From Lachnospiraceae bacterium (GTDB lineage: Bacteria > Bacillota > Clostridia > Lachnospirales > Lachnospiraceae), in contig JAFWIM010000230.1 in assembly GCA_017514845.1 (NCBI GenBank), positions 1 to 52,886 on the forward strand: a stretch of 52,886 nt of DNA, written 5' to 3'. Shown here piece by piece: positions 23,074 to 33,899 of this stretch. How positions within the stretch are numbered: the first letter of the stretch is position 1; every line of letters begins with the position of its first letter. The position numbers were made by a program, and so were the translations under genes. Under the pieces are notes generated by a model. The model was not told where the DNA came from, made no database searches, and saw only the letters and a list, made by a program, of their open reading frames with translations.

Positions 23074-26000
23074 TCATCCGGCTAAGTTTTCCTGATTCTT
23101 TCTTCTTCTCCAGATCAGGAACAAAATGAGGAGCAGAAGAAGCAGTACTGCTATCAGACCGATAAAGAGCGGTCTGTTGTAGAAGACCTGAGATGCGACG
23201 TTCGTAGATACAAGTACGCCGTCCCAGAGGATCTCTCCCTTGACTGTCTGCCCGTTTGTGTAAATCATTTCAGAAATATTACCTGCAGCGTCGTAGGTCA
23301 CGACCCTGACTGTCTGCGGTGAGTTGTGCTGTCCGATCGTAAACGGTATCTCATCGTTATTGGCAAGCAGCACACGCTCAAGAGCATTGTCCTTTTCTGT
23401 ATTTTCATACTTATAGGCCGGAACCGTTCTCTCCGCTGCGTCTTCAGCCGCATTGTTCGGGTAGATAAAGATCTCAACTTTATATACACCGCTAAGCGCA
23501 TCGAAGACCTTTACGAAAAGATCAAGCGCTGCCTGATTGTAAAGCTTCTCGTCAAGATCAACGCCGTCAAGTGTAGCGTACGGGCATGTCTTGTCGACTG
23601 AGTACTGAAGAGGTACCGCTTCCGATCCGTTCTCATTCTTCATTGAGGAGTTCGTATTACTGTTACCCGCTGCATCCTTTGTCTGTACAACGATATTGTA
23701 TGTACCTTCCGCCTCAAAGTTTTTCTTGTAGAACTTATATACGTACTGTTTCCAGCCTGTCGCTTCGGAAGCATTCACTTCATAGTCAGTGCCTTCCTTG
23801 AGTTCTACGACATCACTGTCATGAGTCATGAAAATAGAGTACTCTGTAACTTCATTTACATTGATCTCACGCAGGAAAACGTCCTTCTCTTCATTGGTAT
23901 ACCGATGAATGAGACCTTCTGTCGTCTTGTCATCGTTGTAGTCCCATGTTGAGCCGAAACGGTTGACACTGAACGTGATCGTCACTTCGCTCTGGTTGCC
24001 CGCCCGGTCGACAATAATACCTGTTGCCGTATAAATATCATCGTTAGCCCTGATATTGGCGAAATTCTCGTAGCTGATACTTCCGCCGTAACCGGTCTCA
24101 TCGCTGAATACTTCCGTGAGCTTAAGCACTTTGCCCCGGCTGTCCTTAATACCTGTCAGAGTGAATGTCACTCCTTCCGGATCATAGTTCGTATCACTGA
24201 AGGTGATCCTCGGAGCAATCACGCCCTGATAAGCATGATTTGCCTGGACTGTTGAGCTGTCGAATTCGATCTCCGGCTTCGTCTTATCAATCGTGAACTC
24301 ATCCGCTGTGGCAACAAGAGCAACGTTACCTGCAAGGTCCGTATAGTTTGCAGTGATCGTGTAATCACCATCCTGGTCAAATACGATCGACATGTAGTGA
24401 TTGTCACCGCTGTCGCTCCAACCGCCCTGCGATGCTGACGGCTGTTCGCCTCGCGAGATGGATCCCGGAGAATCTACTCTCGCGTCAGAAGCTCTGAAGT
24501 TGTGCTCAACAATAGTGACGGTTCCGGTTCTTGTCTCGTTAAAGTATTTGCTGCCCTTGTATCCCTGACCGATGTCGAAACTGATCGAGATGACCGGGAT
24601 CGTCTTATCGACAGTAAACTCTCTCGGAGCAGCACCGTTGTAAGTGATGTCGCTTGCCTGATGGCCGAGAAGGTCAGAACCGGTCACGCCAAACGTGTAG
24701 TCACCGTCAGAGCCATATGTGATCCTCTTAGTCCAGGTGTCATTGTCTCCGTTGCCACCGTTGTTGCTGAACGACCAGTCGGACTGGCTGCCGCCGTTCG
24801 TAGCGATGTTGATACGGCTCGGATCAAAGTTTCTCTCCGTGACCACAATCGTAGCTGTACGGTCGGCCTTGAAGTACTTCTCGTTCTGGACATCGTTGTT
24901 ATCATAGGTGACGCTGATCTTCGGCGCCGTGATGTCGATACCAAAGTTGTACTCTTTCTGGCTGGTGTTGCCGGAATGGTCGCTGGCTTTGACCCTGATC
25001 ACGATATTGTTGCTGTTAAAGGAACTATCAGCCACTACAGGTATATTGCTTTTTCTATTATCAAACGAATATGTTAAATTTTGATCCTTGTCTTGATAGT
25101 TGCCATTCCAAGAGATTTTATCCTTGCCTTTTAGGCTTCCGCTCTTTTTCACCTGACCGTCTACCAGGAATTCATACGTAATCTCATAGAGCCCCGAGCT
25201 TCTTGCGGTAGCGTTGGGATCTGTAACAACTACAGTAAACGGAACGTTGCTGGAGAACAGAGGATTCCCTGACGGTCCGTGTGCGCTGCTGTTCGCATTT
25301 GCAACTATGTTAATTGACGGTGCAAGTGTATCCTCTACCGGTGGAGTCACATCCAGATAAATACTGTTCGTCTTGATCGGTCCCGTTGTATTGCCGGCAC
25401 GGTCTGTAAGGGTTACAGTCAGATAGAATACCTGCTCGCCCTGTGTGCTGAACGATACACTATTGTTGTACTTATAGTCGCCAAAAAGTTTACCCTGGTT
25501 CTTGCCACCTACCTGTGATGTCAGCGGATATGCAATTTTAACAGGTGAATTATCACTTGTTACTTTGACAGTACCGCTTGCACTCGTCTCTTTACGATAC
25601 GGCTCAGAAGTCCTGACTTCGAGAACCTTGGGGCTCTTCAAATCAGCTGTGTAATATTTACCGATTGTAATTTCGCCCTGCGGAGCGACAGTATCAATAA
25701 CTTTGATCATCGTCCAGAATTCACCGGTACCATCACCGTGCGGTTCTGTTCTGTTATAGGCCTTGTTATTGATATCACAATTTTTCTCCGCTCTTACCAG
25801 CTTGTTTCCGGCTTTATCCTCGCCGGCGATTTCAAACCTATAGATACCATCATTTGAATGATCTTTTGTGGCTGAGACAGAAAGTGAACGGTTTATCTCA
25901 GTAGCATTACCTGAACCTTTGTCGTCCTTATTTAAGCTAAGATCTGACCAAGACACTTCATCTTTTTCGTAATTACCGGCTCCTTTCTTCGATGCTATCG

Positions 26001-29000
26001 TAGCCTTTATTTTTTTGTCATCGAGATAAGGATCCGTAACTTTGAACTTAACAGAAATATTTTTATTAAAGTATACTCTGTCGCCTTCAACATTTTCTGC
26101 CGATGCCGGTTCAGTCATTTCCTCCACTTTGTATTTAGGAGCATCACGGTCAAGAACTTTTTTGTGAGTTGTGTAAACCCCATCTTCACCGCTTTCATCA
26201 GGATCAGCTGACTTATTATTATCCTTATCTTTTGTTACTTTAATCTTATTTCCAGCCTTATCCTCACCTGATATTGTAAAGATGTATTCACCGTCAACAT
26301 TGACTATACGCTCAAGTACGGGTTCATCTTCAGAAGACTTCCAGCCAAAACCATCTGCCGTTATCTTTTCCGCATCAAAATTGAGTTCATTAACTTTAAA
26401 AGTTACTGTAAAGCCGTCCTTGTAATTGTAATAATCCGCTTCAGCATACTGATGTTTCTCATGATCTTTTAATTCAGTGATCTGATAGGCTACCTTCGGC
26501 GATGTCGTATCCAATACTTTACGGTAAGTAGTAAAATTACCCTTATTATCTACATTAGCATAGGCTATACAGTCTTGATCCATTTGCGTGGCTTTGATTG
26601 GGCCTCCCTCTTCAGCAAACGCTGCAAATGTAAGCAAATTACCAGCGAGATCGGCACCACTGACTGTGTACCAATATATTCCATCCTCTTTGGCGGTTAT
26701 ACTAACATCTATACCGGACTGTTCATCAGGGTCCAAATCTGTATCCGGAGCTTTGTAGTACGTTTCGATTTTAACAGGAGCTTTATTCACATCATTAACA
26801 GTGAATGTTTCTGTAAACTCTGATTTAAAATAAATAACTTTATCTTTTTTGGCATATTCATCGTTATAACCATCACTCGTCAGCATATATGTTAATATCG
26901 GACGCACAGTGTCAATTACACAGGTTTTAGTATGATCTCCTTCCTTATTTTTATACGTTGCAACCACCTTATCCACAAATTCATGGTAGTTCACATAACT
27001 TCCATTTTCACCGGTATTCGATAGCAAGAATGTATATGAACCATCTGCAGAATGATCAGCTTTCGACTCGATTGTGTAAGTCAACTTATGCGTATGTGCG
27101 TCTTCATCAGAACTCCACTTTGCTTCCGCTTCGCTCGTCTGCGAATTCCCATCTTTATCTTTATATGTTATATAAAGCTTCGGAATATCCTCTTCATACC
27201 AATTCTCTTCCTCAACTGTGATGTTTATTGTAATATCTTCGCAATCACCGTCCTTCTCACACGTGACTTTGTCTTTAAGGCCATAATAATACGTATTATC
27301 TTTTGAACCCGCTATATCTTTATTAACAATAAAATCAACTACCGGAGCGGTGCTGTCTTTAATAAACTTATCAGTATAGGTGGTCAAACCAGTATCAGAA
27401 GTGGTCGCTGACGCAAACTCATCTATTCCCTCGACTTTTACAGATTTATCGCCATTGAGTTTCGGCACGTTCAGAATAAATGTGTATTCTCCATCAGACT
27501 CAATGCTTCCGTCAAATTGGTCAAATTTATAGCAATGGTTAATAGCATCATATTCTTCTGCCGTAATTAAAGTCCCTTGCCATTTATAAGACAGATCACT
27601 TACCGGAATATTGCTGAATGTCACATGTATTTCTGTCCTATCAATAAAGATATAGTCATTTATTGGATTATTGTCACGATTCTTGCGTACAGCATAACCA
27701 CTTCCCTCAGATGAATACTGAATTTGGACTTTCATATCATCGGGATAAACCATAAATGTATTTTCGAGGTTTACCTTAGACATCCACTCCTCTTCCTCGT
27801 TATAAGCAATACCATTATGATCATAATATGTTACATTTCCGGCCCAGTCTTTTACTATGATCATCACCCACTGCTGGCTGCCGGGGTCAGTGATTTCAAG
27901 ATTTTCTGTTATAGGCGAATTGTTGCCGCTATAATCAGCATCAGTTGAATCATATAAAGCCTTTTCATAATAAAAGTTTGGTTTTGAATCAACCAGACCA
28001 TCATAAACACGGGCGGTTATTGAATAGATGCCAGAACCTGAAGCATCATCTTTTGCCTCAACTTTAAGGTTTGCAGTCGCTCCCGCATAACTCTGATCAA
28101 AAGTAATAGTGGCTGTAGGTGCTGTCTTATCAGTTAAGATCTCACCATTAATGCCCCTGTACGAAATATTTCCGGCATTATCTACCAGTTTTACATATAC
28201 ATAATAAGTCTTTGACTCTTCTGCCGCTTCAAGGGTCACAGAGTCTGAAAAACCAACTTTTGAGATAGCTTCTTTAGTCGTTATCTTTGTTTCAGAACAA
28301 AATACCCCATTTCCATCAACATATTGTGCCTTATTCGGGCCGCTCTCAGCATCTTTTGTTTCAACATTCGATAATGTAACCTTTTTATTTGTTACAACAA
28401 TGGCACCATCTTCTTTAAAATCAATTCCACTCTCTGTCACATCGTCAGTAGCTGTGTGGGTTTCTGACGTTTTATCCCAAAGAATTCCCTTTTGAGTTGT
28501 ATCAATCGTAATACCACCAAAATCGGGGACTTTATTATCATAATTATATATAACAGATAATGGACCATATACAGTGCCATCTTTTTTCTTTACATAAATA
28601 CCTGTGACCTTATTTGGGTTTTCTGATGTTGAACAATTGACTGCTCCAGGTCCATTATATGGACTCTCATTTTCATAAATTTCATCACCATATACAATAA
28701 GTTGGTCCTCTCCGTTTTCTACATCTATTATCTTTGCCAGAACATTGAACCAGCTATTTTGTATATGCGCTCCGCTGTCTATCCTAAGAGTCACACCGAT
28801 TGGGTTGCCATTACTATCGCTAAGCGATAGCTTCCAATCTGCATTTTCCTTCGTCAGGTCTATTTCTTTAGAGTTTTTGTCTAATTGAGTTGCTGTAATA
28901 TTACCTGTGACAGAATTCGGTATATTTTTTATATAGTAAAAATTACTTCTGTCTTGGTATTCTTTATTCCAGCTAATTACAAAGAACGGATCTTCTTCTG

Positions 29001-30696
29001 AATGTTCAAATGTTATACCGATATTCTTTCCTGGACCAACTTCCGAATATGTAGCTTTTGCCATATCTGTAAAATCCAGTTTTGCATATTTTTGTGCATC
29101 GTCCGGTAAACCATCTATTGAAAAACGCGCTCTTAACGTCTTTTTAGATGCTTTAACAGCTGTAGTACCATTGCTTTTCTTATTTATAGGATTACCGTCC
29201 CACACGATGGTTAACGGCTGTCTGACAATATACTTTATAACAGTACTAACCGCTTTAGGATTTGCGTTTTCATCCTCTGTCTGGCAAGACACATTGATTG
29301 TAAATATACCAACCTGATCTGCCGGAAAGACATACTTTGTGTCGTCCGATGAATCTGCCTGCTTAAGTTCTTCTTCCGATCCATCCGGCTTAATCACGAT
29401 TACTGTATATCTTCTTTCAGAACCCCCATTATTATTAAAATCAACTTCATATCCGGTATCATTGATGTCTACCTTGGAATCAATTGCATTTTGATTCAAC
29501 TTGAATAATTCATTTGCATCGTTCTCAATCTTGATATCTTCAAGCTGAACAACTTTAACAAAAATATCACAAGTAGCATCAATTGGTGCCCCTTCATTTT
29601 TTGGACTTGCGATAACCTTAATCGTATGGGTTTTCCCTGTTGATTTCGGATTGCTGATAGTATATGTTGCATGCAGAGGATCCGCCGCATCCTGTATCAG
29701 CACAGAGCCTTGACCGTCAGCACCATCATTTACTGACCATGATATGTCATAATTTTCTACAGATCCGCTTAATTCTGCCTGAAATTCCACAGTTGAAAAC
29801 AGCATAAGATTATCTTTAGATGTAGTCGCATTAACACTAATGGTATCAGATGCTGTTACTTTATAATTTCCGCTGCCCACTGTTGTGAGCGGATCATTGT
29901 TATTTCTTACATACAAGTTAATCACATGCTCACCGGCTGTTTCTATTTTGTACTGCCAGGTTACAGTTCCATCTTTACTTTCAGGCCATGAGCTATTTTT
30001 TTCCTGATCAGTGAGTTCTCCTTCTTTCCAAAAATAATAAAACCTATCAAGGGTATTTCCCTTATCATCAACTCCAAAAGTGACACTTCCTTTAAGTATT
30101 ACTTCATTGCCAACAATTGCAGCCGGTGAATTCTCATGTAAACCCACACCAATGACCGATGGATTTGTCGTCGATTCCTCAGGAGCCTTCTGACCCGGTG
30201 TCGGAGTTTTAGCGTCGGGTGTAACGCTGGGAGTCACACTTCCGCTATCAGTGTTGGACTCAGTCTTGCCTGTTGTGCCGGACTCAGTCTTGCCTGTTGT
30301 ACCGGACTCATCTTTACCTGTGGTGCTGCCACTATTGTCACCACCATTTGTCACATTAGAATCATTCGACTCCGTGTCATTTCCATCGCCAGAAGTAGTC
30401 GAACTATCGTTTCCATTGTCGGACGAAGTGCCACCGGAAGTATTAGAATCATTGTTCACACTCTCGGTCGAGCTTCCGCCATCGGAAGTATTCGAATCAT
30501 TATTCTCATTATCGGATTCACTTCCGCCACTCGGATAAGTGACATTATCGCTGCTCGTATCGCCCGCTGCAACCGAGCCGCTCTCTGTGGCATAAATATT
30601 CATGACCAGCGCTTCGGCCGGAACAAGATCAGCTATAAGCACGACTGTGAATATAACTGCCATGAATCTTTTTAACCCATTTGCAAATGCTTTCAT
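23074..30696 (-). CDS. Giant Ig-repeat surface protein (2540 residues)
   Basis: Exported protein of 2540 residues. It has an N-terminal signal peptide (about 1-36), a Ser/Thr/Asn/Gly-rich low-complexity stretch (about 40-175) with TGKTESG repeats, then a very long series of Ig-like beta-sandwich domains marked by recurring DxTxP and AGN motifs (for example DKTAPTATI, VDRAGNQS). One C-terminal membrane helix (about 2505-2527) and a short basic tail RRRKNQENLAG follow. No LPXTG signal. It would stand as a long stalk or adhesin on the cell. GAAGGAGAAGG precedes the ATG. It is embedded in the T7SS operon between two kinase genes, so it may be a partner of the kinases' outer domains. G+C content drops sharply in the N-terminal two thirds. 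Confidence 0.9.
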   Translation of the reverse strand: MKAFANGLKRFMAVIFTVVLIADLVPAEALVMNIYATESGSVAAGDTSSDNVTYPSGGSESDNENNDSNTSDGGSSTESVNNDSNTSGGTSSDNGNDSSTTSGDGNDTESNDSNVTNGGDNSGSTTGKDESGTTGKTESGTTGKTESNTDSGSVTPSVTPDAKTPTPGQKAPEESTTNPSVIGVGLHENSPAAIVGNEVILKGSVTFGVDDKGNTLDRFYYFWKEGELTDQEKNSSWPESKDGTVTWQYKIETAGEHVINLYVRNNNDPLTTVGSGNYKVTASDTISVNATTSKDNLMLFSTVEFQAELSGSVENYDISWSVNDGADGQGSVLIQDAADPLHATYTISNPKSTGKTHTIKVIASPKNEGAPIDATCDIFVKVVQLEDIKIENDANELFKLNQNAIDSKVDINDTGYEVDFNNNGGSERRYTVIVIKPDGSEEELKQADSSDDTKYVFPADQVGIFTINVSCQTEDENANPKAVSTVIKYIVRQPLTIVWDGNPINKKSNGTTAVKASKKTLRARFSIDGLPDDAQKYAKLDFTDMAKATYSEVGPGKNIGITFEHSEEDPFFVISWNKEYQDRSNFYYIKNIPNSVTGNITATQLDKNSKEIDLTKENADWKLSLSDSNGNPIGVTLRIDSGAHIQNSWFNVLAKIIDVENGEDQLIVYGDEIYENESPYNGPGAVNCSTSENPNKVTGIYVKKKDGTVYGPLSVIYNYDNKVPDFGGITIDTTQKGILWDKTSETHTATDDVTESGIDFKEDGAIVVTNKKVTLSNVETKDAESGPNKAQYVDGNGVFCSETKITTKEAISKVGFSDSVTLEAAEESKTYYVYVKLVDNAGNISYRGINGEILTDKTAPTATITFDQSYAGATANLKVEAKDDASGSGIYSITARVYDGLVDSKPNFYYEKALYDSTDADYSGNNSPITENLEITDPGSQQWVMIIVKDWAGNVTYYDHNGIAYNEEEEWMSKVNLENTFMVYPDDMKVQIQYSSEGSGYAVRKNRDNNPINDYIFIDRTEIHVTFSNIPVSDLSYKWQGTLITAEEYDAINHCYKFDQFDGSIESDGEYTFILNVPKLNGDKSVKVEGIDEFASATTSDTGLTTYTDKFIKDSTAPVVDFIVNKDIAGSKDNTYYYGLKDKVTCEKDGDCEDITINITVEEENWYEEDIPKLYITYKDKDGNSQTSEAEAKWSSDEDAHTHKLTYTIESKADHSADGSYTFLLSNTGENGSYVNYHEFVDKVVATYKNKEGDHTKTCVIDTVRPILTYMLTSDGYNDEYAKKDKVIYFKSEFTETFTVNDVNKAPVKIETYYKAPDTDLDPDEQSGIDVSITAKEDGIYWYTVSGADLAGNLLTFAAFAEEGGPIKATQMDQDCIAYANVDNKGNFTTYRKVLDTTSPKVAYQITELKDHEKHQYAEADYYNYKDGFTVTFKVNELNFDAEKITADGFGWKSSEDEPVLERIVNVDGEYIFTISGEDKAGNKIKVTKDKDNNKSADPDESGEDGVYTTHKKVLDRDAPKYKVEEMTEPASAENVEGDRVYFNKNISVKFKVTDPYLDDKKIKATIASKKGAGNYEKDEVSWSDLSLNKDDKGSGNATEINRSLSVSATKDHSNDGIYRFEIAGEDKAGNKLVRAEKNCDINNKAYNRTEPHGDGTGEFWTMIKVIDTVAPQGEITIGKYYTADLKSPKVLEVRTSEPYRKETSASGTVKVTSDNSPVKIAYPLTSQVGGKNQGKLFGDYKYNNSVSFSTQGEQVFYLTVTLTDRAGNTTGPIKTNSIYLDVTPPVEDTLAPSINIVANANSSAHGPSGNPLFSSNVPFTVVVTDPNATARSSGLYEITYEFLVDGQVKKSGSLKGKDKISWNGNYQDKDQNLTYSFDNRKSNIPVVADSSFNSNNIVIRVKASDHSGNTSQKEYNFGIDITAPKISVTYDNNDVQNEKYFKADRTATIVVTERNFDPSRINIATNGGSQSDWSFSNNGGNGDNDTWTKRITYGSDGDYTFGVTGSDLLGHQASDITYNGAAPREFTVDKTIPVISISFDIGQGYKGSKYFNETRTGTVTIVEHNFRASDARVDSPGSISRGEQPSASQGGWSDSGDNHYMSIVFDQDGDYTITANYTDLAGNVALVATADEFTIDKTKPEIEFDSSTVQANHAYQGVIAPRITFSDTNYDPEGVTFTLTGIKDSRGKVLKLTEVFSDETGYGGSISYENFANIRANDDIYTATGIIVDRAGNQSEVTITFSVNRFGSTWDYNDDKTTEGLIHRYTNEEKDVFLREINVNEVTEYSIFMTHDSDVVELKEGTDYEVNASEATGWKQYVYKFYKKNFEAEGTYNIVVQTKDAAGNSNTNSSMKNENGSEAVPLQYSVDKTCPYATLDGVDLDEKLYNQAALDLFVKVFDALSGVYKVEIFIYPNNAAEDAAERTVPAYKYENTEKDNALERVLLANNDEIPFTIGQHNSPQTVRVVTYDAAGNISEMIYTNGQTVKGEILWDGVLVSTNVASQVFYNRPLFIGLIAVLLLLLLILFLIWRRRKNQENLAG

Positions 30697-30777
30697 AACC
30701 TTCTCCTTCGTTTATATTTCCCCCGAGACTAACCCCTTATCAGTTGTCCATGTATCGGTTTATTACCTTGTTGTTTA

Positions 30778-31335
30778 TCAGATATCTATCAATTCATTAG
30801 TATGGATGACCAATGTACGCTCCGTGACCTTAAATTCTATGCGCTGCGCCGCGCTTCCGAGCGGCTTAGCTGCGACCTCGACATCTGCCATCTGAGCCGT
30901 ATCGAGGTTAGCCGAATTCGCTCCGGGCGACTCCCCCGCTGCGGCAAGCGGCATAGTATCCATTCCCGGCTGTGTCGGCGGAGATAGCTCTCCACTCCTT
31001 CCGCTCCTGCGGAAAAGCCCTCCGGCTCTGGATCTTGCCGTCCTTCCGGTTCCTCCGGTATTTCCGGTATTACCTGTATTACCGGTTCTTCCGGTATTTC
31101 CGAAATCAAGATTCGGCATTGCCGGGCCGATCTGATCAGTTCTTTCCTGAGCTTCGCTCAGCTGCTTTATGGTCTTCTTTCTCTTTCTACCGGACACCAG
31201 CATAAATACGGTCCGAATGTCCAGTTTAATGAACAGATAAACTGCAACGGCAAGCGCTATCAGTGTTATCGCAAGGCAGATACGGAAGCCGGTCGTATAC
31301 AGATCGACCAGATCTGAAGGATTCATATTATTCAT
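30778..31335 (-). CDS. Small membrane protein with Gly-Asn-Thr repeats
   Basis: Protein of 185 residues with an N-terminal membrane segment (about 16-36), a basic stretch RKRKK, then a Gly/Thr repeat (GNTG and GRTG units, about 78-97). A Pro/Ser linker and a C-terminal segment ending THTNELIDI-like hydrophobics follow. The repeat resembles the Gly-Thr linker of the LRR kinase at 3489-5993. On the expected topology the repeats lie in the cytosol, where they could be Thr-phosphorylated and bound by FHA domains. This is inference. The gene starts 12 bases after the kinase stop at 31348; GAGGGGG precedes the ATG. Confidence 0.7.
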   Translation of the reverse strand: MNNMNPSDLVDLYTTGFRICLAITLIALAVAVYLFIKLDIRTVFMLVSGRKRKKTIKQLSEAQERTDQIGPAMPNLDFGNTGRTGNTGNTGNTGGTGRTARSRAGGLFRRSGRSGELSPPTQPGMDTMPLAAAGESPGANSANLDTAQMADVEVAAKPLGSAAQRIEFKVTERTLVIHTNELIDI

Positions 31336-31347
31336 ATCCGCACCCCC

Positions 31348-33066
31348 TCAATTCGTACCGATTATATGGTAGACACTTTCAACAGAATTTCTAGCTCCCT
31401 GTATTGCTTTGTTCGTGTCCTGAATAAGCTTCTGCACAGCCATTTTGTCGGAGGACTGTTGACTCATAAAAATCTCTGCCTCGGAGAGAATATTCTCCGC
31501 CATTTCCCTCGTTACTCCCGCATTTTTGAATTCATTCAATGCTTCATTAGTTATTTTATTAGCTAATTCCCTATATACTGCTATCGCGACGGTTGCGTCA
31601 CCACAGTTGGCTGCAGCCTGCGAGGCATCTCCGACAAGACCTTCGTACTGTTGCCATACCTTGTACCAATCCGTTCCTTCATCAAGCCAGGCAGATCCCA
31701 CGGAACTCCCGGCAGTATTGCTGACGTACGCACTGGAAATCAAATTCAGACTATTAGTGACCTTAAGTTCTGTTGGGGTCAGATTAGAATTATCTTTGAT
31801 TTTGTCAAACACAGGTGCCGCATATTTATATCCGCCGCCCTCATAATAAAAGAAATAATCCTTGCCCAATTCATACTGGAAAGCAGCGTATCCTTCAGGA
31901 TCTCTCGCTTCAAGCACCTCAATGTTGCTAGCTCCCCCTGTAATTGGTTTTGCGTCCATACAATAGTCAAGTGTTTTTTTCTCATTCTGGTTAAATTTGC
32001 CGTCCGCTATGATTGCGTTCAGCATAGACATGTACGCCTCCGCCTCGGCAGGCCGGATCGACATCGCGCTCTTATAATCTTCCTGCGCGTCGTATACGTT
32101 TTCCGCAAGCTTTGCTCTGTTCAACGAACTACTATACGTCTGGCTTATTGTAGAACTTCTTGCTGCCGCAAATCCGACCATTCCGATGATCCCCATCGCA
32201 GCGACCATGACCGGAATCAGGAACAGACGCCATTTTCTTCTGTTTTCCCGAATATTTTCATCATTGATATCATTCACGTGCAGAAGAGCTTCCATAAGTT
32301 CGGCACAGTTCTGATACCGATCCTCACGCCTCGGCTCGCAGCACTTGGAAATAATCTTCTCAATACCGGATCCTGCCAGTTCCGGGACTAACTGGCCTAC
32401 CGGATAAACTACAAAATTCGTGTCCGCAGGACTGTATCCCGTGATCAGATGGTACAGGGTCGTACCGAGCGTATAAATGTCTGTCCTCGCGTCTGTCTCG
32501 CCCTGACCGCCGAACTGTTCCGGTGCCGCATATCCGCGAGTACCGAGCCATGTCGTATCCTGATTGCTGCCGCCCTTATTTGTGCGGGCTGTTCCAAAGT
32601 CAATGACTACGATGTTGCCATCCGGCTTCAGCATGACATTGGCGGGCTTCATATCACGGTAAATAATCGGCGGATCCTGTCTGTGCAGATAGCCGAATAC
32701 GTCGCACAGCTGCTTCGCCCACTCAACCACAATGTCAGGATTCTGCGGTCCGCTGTTCTGCAGCACACTCATCAGATCCTTTCCCTGTATATAGTCCATG
32801 ATTATGATATAGCTGTCATCGTTCTCCACAACGTCGACGATGCCGACAATGTGGGGATGATTGAGCTTTTTCAGCATTTCAATTTCGGCTACAAGGCTTT
32901 GGTCTACGACCACGTTATCCGTGCTGCCGTTCTTTCTGACCTCTTTAATCGCCCATGTTTTATTTGCCCTCTCGTTAAGAGCCAGATAAACGGTACTCAT
33001 ACCGCCATGGCCGATCTCCTGAAGTATTTTATATTTTCCGTCAAAAACCGAGCCTATTTCCAGCAT
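31348..33066 (-). CDS. Membrane Ser/Thr protein kinase (PknB-type)
   Basis: Protein of 572 residues. Kinase domain (about 10-270): GHGGMSTVYLA, AIKEV, YRD at 136 (Tyr for His), DFG at 156, APEQ, all consistent with an active enzyme. One membrane segment (about 284-307) and a helical, TPR-like extracellular part (about 310-572) follow. It forms a unit with the PP2C phosphatase encoded 15 bases upstream, the usual kinase-phosphatase pair. GAGGGGAT precedes the ATG. It is the most conventional of the three kinases and probably the main one phosphorylating FHA ligands and EssC-associated proteins. Confidence 0.93.
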   Translation of the reverse strand: MLEIGSVFDGKYKILQEIGHGGMSTVYLALNERANKTWAIKEVRKNGSTDNVVVDQSLVAEIEMLKKLNHPHIVGIVDVVENDDSYIIIMDYIQGKDLMSVLQNSGPQNPDIVVEWAKQLCDVFGYLHRQDPPIIYRDMKPANVMLKPDGNIVVIDFGTARTNKGGSNQDTTWLGTRGYAAPEQFGGQGETDARTDIYTLGTTLYHLITGYSPADTNFVVYPVGQLVPELAGSGIEKIISKCCEPRREDRYQNCAELMEALLHVNDINDENIRENRRKWRLFLIPVMVAAMGIIGMVGFAAARSSTISQTYSSSLNRAKLAENVYDAQEDYKSAMSIRPAEAEAYMSMLNAIIADGKFNQNEKKTLDYCMDAKPITGGASNIEVLEARDPEGYAAFQYELGKDYFFYYEGGGYKYAAPVFDKIKDNSNLTPTELKVTNSLNLISSAYVSNTAGSSVGSAWLDEGTDWYKVWQQYEGLVGDASQAAANCGDATVAIAVYRELANKITNEALNEFKNAGVTREMAENILSEAEIFMSQQSSDKMAVQKLIQDTNKAIQGARNSVESVYHIIGTN

Positions 33067-33081
33067 ATCCCCTCACTCCGT

Positions 33082-33849
33082 TCAATATGTTTTCACCAGA
33101 ATAGCGCTGATATTATCATCTTCCCGTCTGTCTATATTGAGCTGTGTCACTTCTTTCAGTTTTTTCGCAATCACTTTTTCTGATGTCATCACAGACGGAT
33201 GAAAAAACTGATAAAACTCACTTGCGGTGACCACATGTCTAAAACCATCGCAGCAGAGCAGGAACACCTGATTTGCACCTGCCGGACCGCTTGTAAACAC
33301 GGGGTCCACATATTTGCTGGCTCCTATGCACTGAAGAAGCACACTTCTGTTCGGGTCGACGAGAGATTGTTCGTAGGTCATTCGACCGGCATCTATTTCT
33401 CTCTGAACATAAGTCTGATCCTTCGTCAGCTGGTAAATGTTGTCGCTGATCAGATACACCCGCGAGTCACCGACATTGCAGGTGTAAAAATTATTGTTAT
33501 AGATAAGGACTGCCGTACAAGTTGTTCCCAGATCCGTATGGCACTCGACTCCGTATGCCGATATCTTTGCGGCAGCCTCAAATATCACCTTTCTCCACTG
33601 TTCCCACAGTTTATCAACTGAAAAACCGTTGGCAATCAATTCCGGGAAGCCTTCCATGAACCAGCTTTCAAGCTTTCTGACCATTGCCGCTGATGCAACT
33701 TCTCCCTTTGCGAGTCCGCCCATGCCGTCACATACCGACGCAAAAAGAACAGGACCGTATGTTGTCTCAGCCTGCATGACAATCATAGAATCCTGATTTG
33801 TCTTTTTTCTTGTACCCACATCTGTATATGTGCCAGTCAGAAATTTCAT
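33082..33849 (-). CDS. PP2C-family Ser/Thr phosphatase
   Basis: Metal-dependent protein phosphatase of 255 residues that reverses the kinases. Motifs in order: RKKTNQDS (Asp about residue 20), CDGMGG (about 40), GDSRVYLI (about 129), CCDGF (about 199) and REDDNISAI near the C-terminus. All metal-binding Asp are present. It is soluble, with no membrane segment. AGTGAGGGGAAATA lies before the ATG. The gene is followed at once by the kinase at 31348-33066, and together they resemble the PrkC/PrpC-type pair, here inside a secretion locus. Confidence 0.95.
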   Translation of the reverse strand: MKFLTGTYTDVGTRKKTNQDSMIVMQAETTYGPVLFASVCDGMGGLAKGEVASAAMVRKLESWFMEGFPELIANGFSVDKLWEQWRKVIFEAAAKISAYGVECHTDLGTTCTAVLIYNNNFYTCNVGDSRVYLISDNIYQLTKDQTYVQREIDAGRMTYEQSLVDPNRSVLLQCIGASKYVDPVFTSGPAGANQVFLLCCDGFRHVVTASEFYQFFHPSVMTSEKVIAKKLKEVTQLNIDRREDDNISAILVKTY

Positions 33850-33899
33850 TATTTCCCCTCACTCATTCCTTTTTCACAATGCCAATAAACGTGGCAACT

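Noticed and set aside
23074-23160. LPXTG sorting signal at the end of the 2540-residue protein
   Set aside because: The end has a membrane helix and basic tail but no LPXTG-like motif before the helix, so sortase anchoring is not supported.
30251-30538. Plus-strand open frame of repeated Val/Leu/Ser/Pro units
   Set aside because: It mirrors the Ser/Thr/Asn-rich low-complexity start of the giant surface protein on the other strand.
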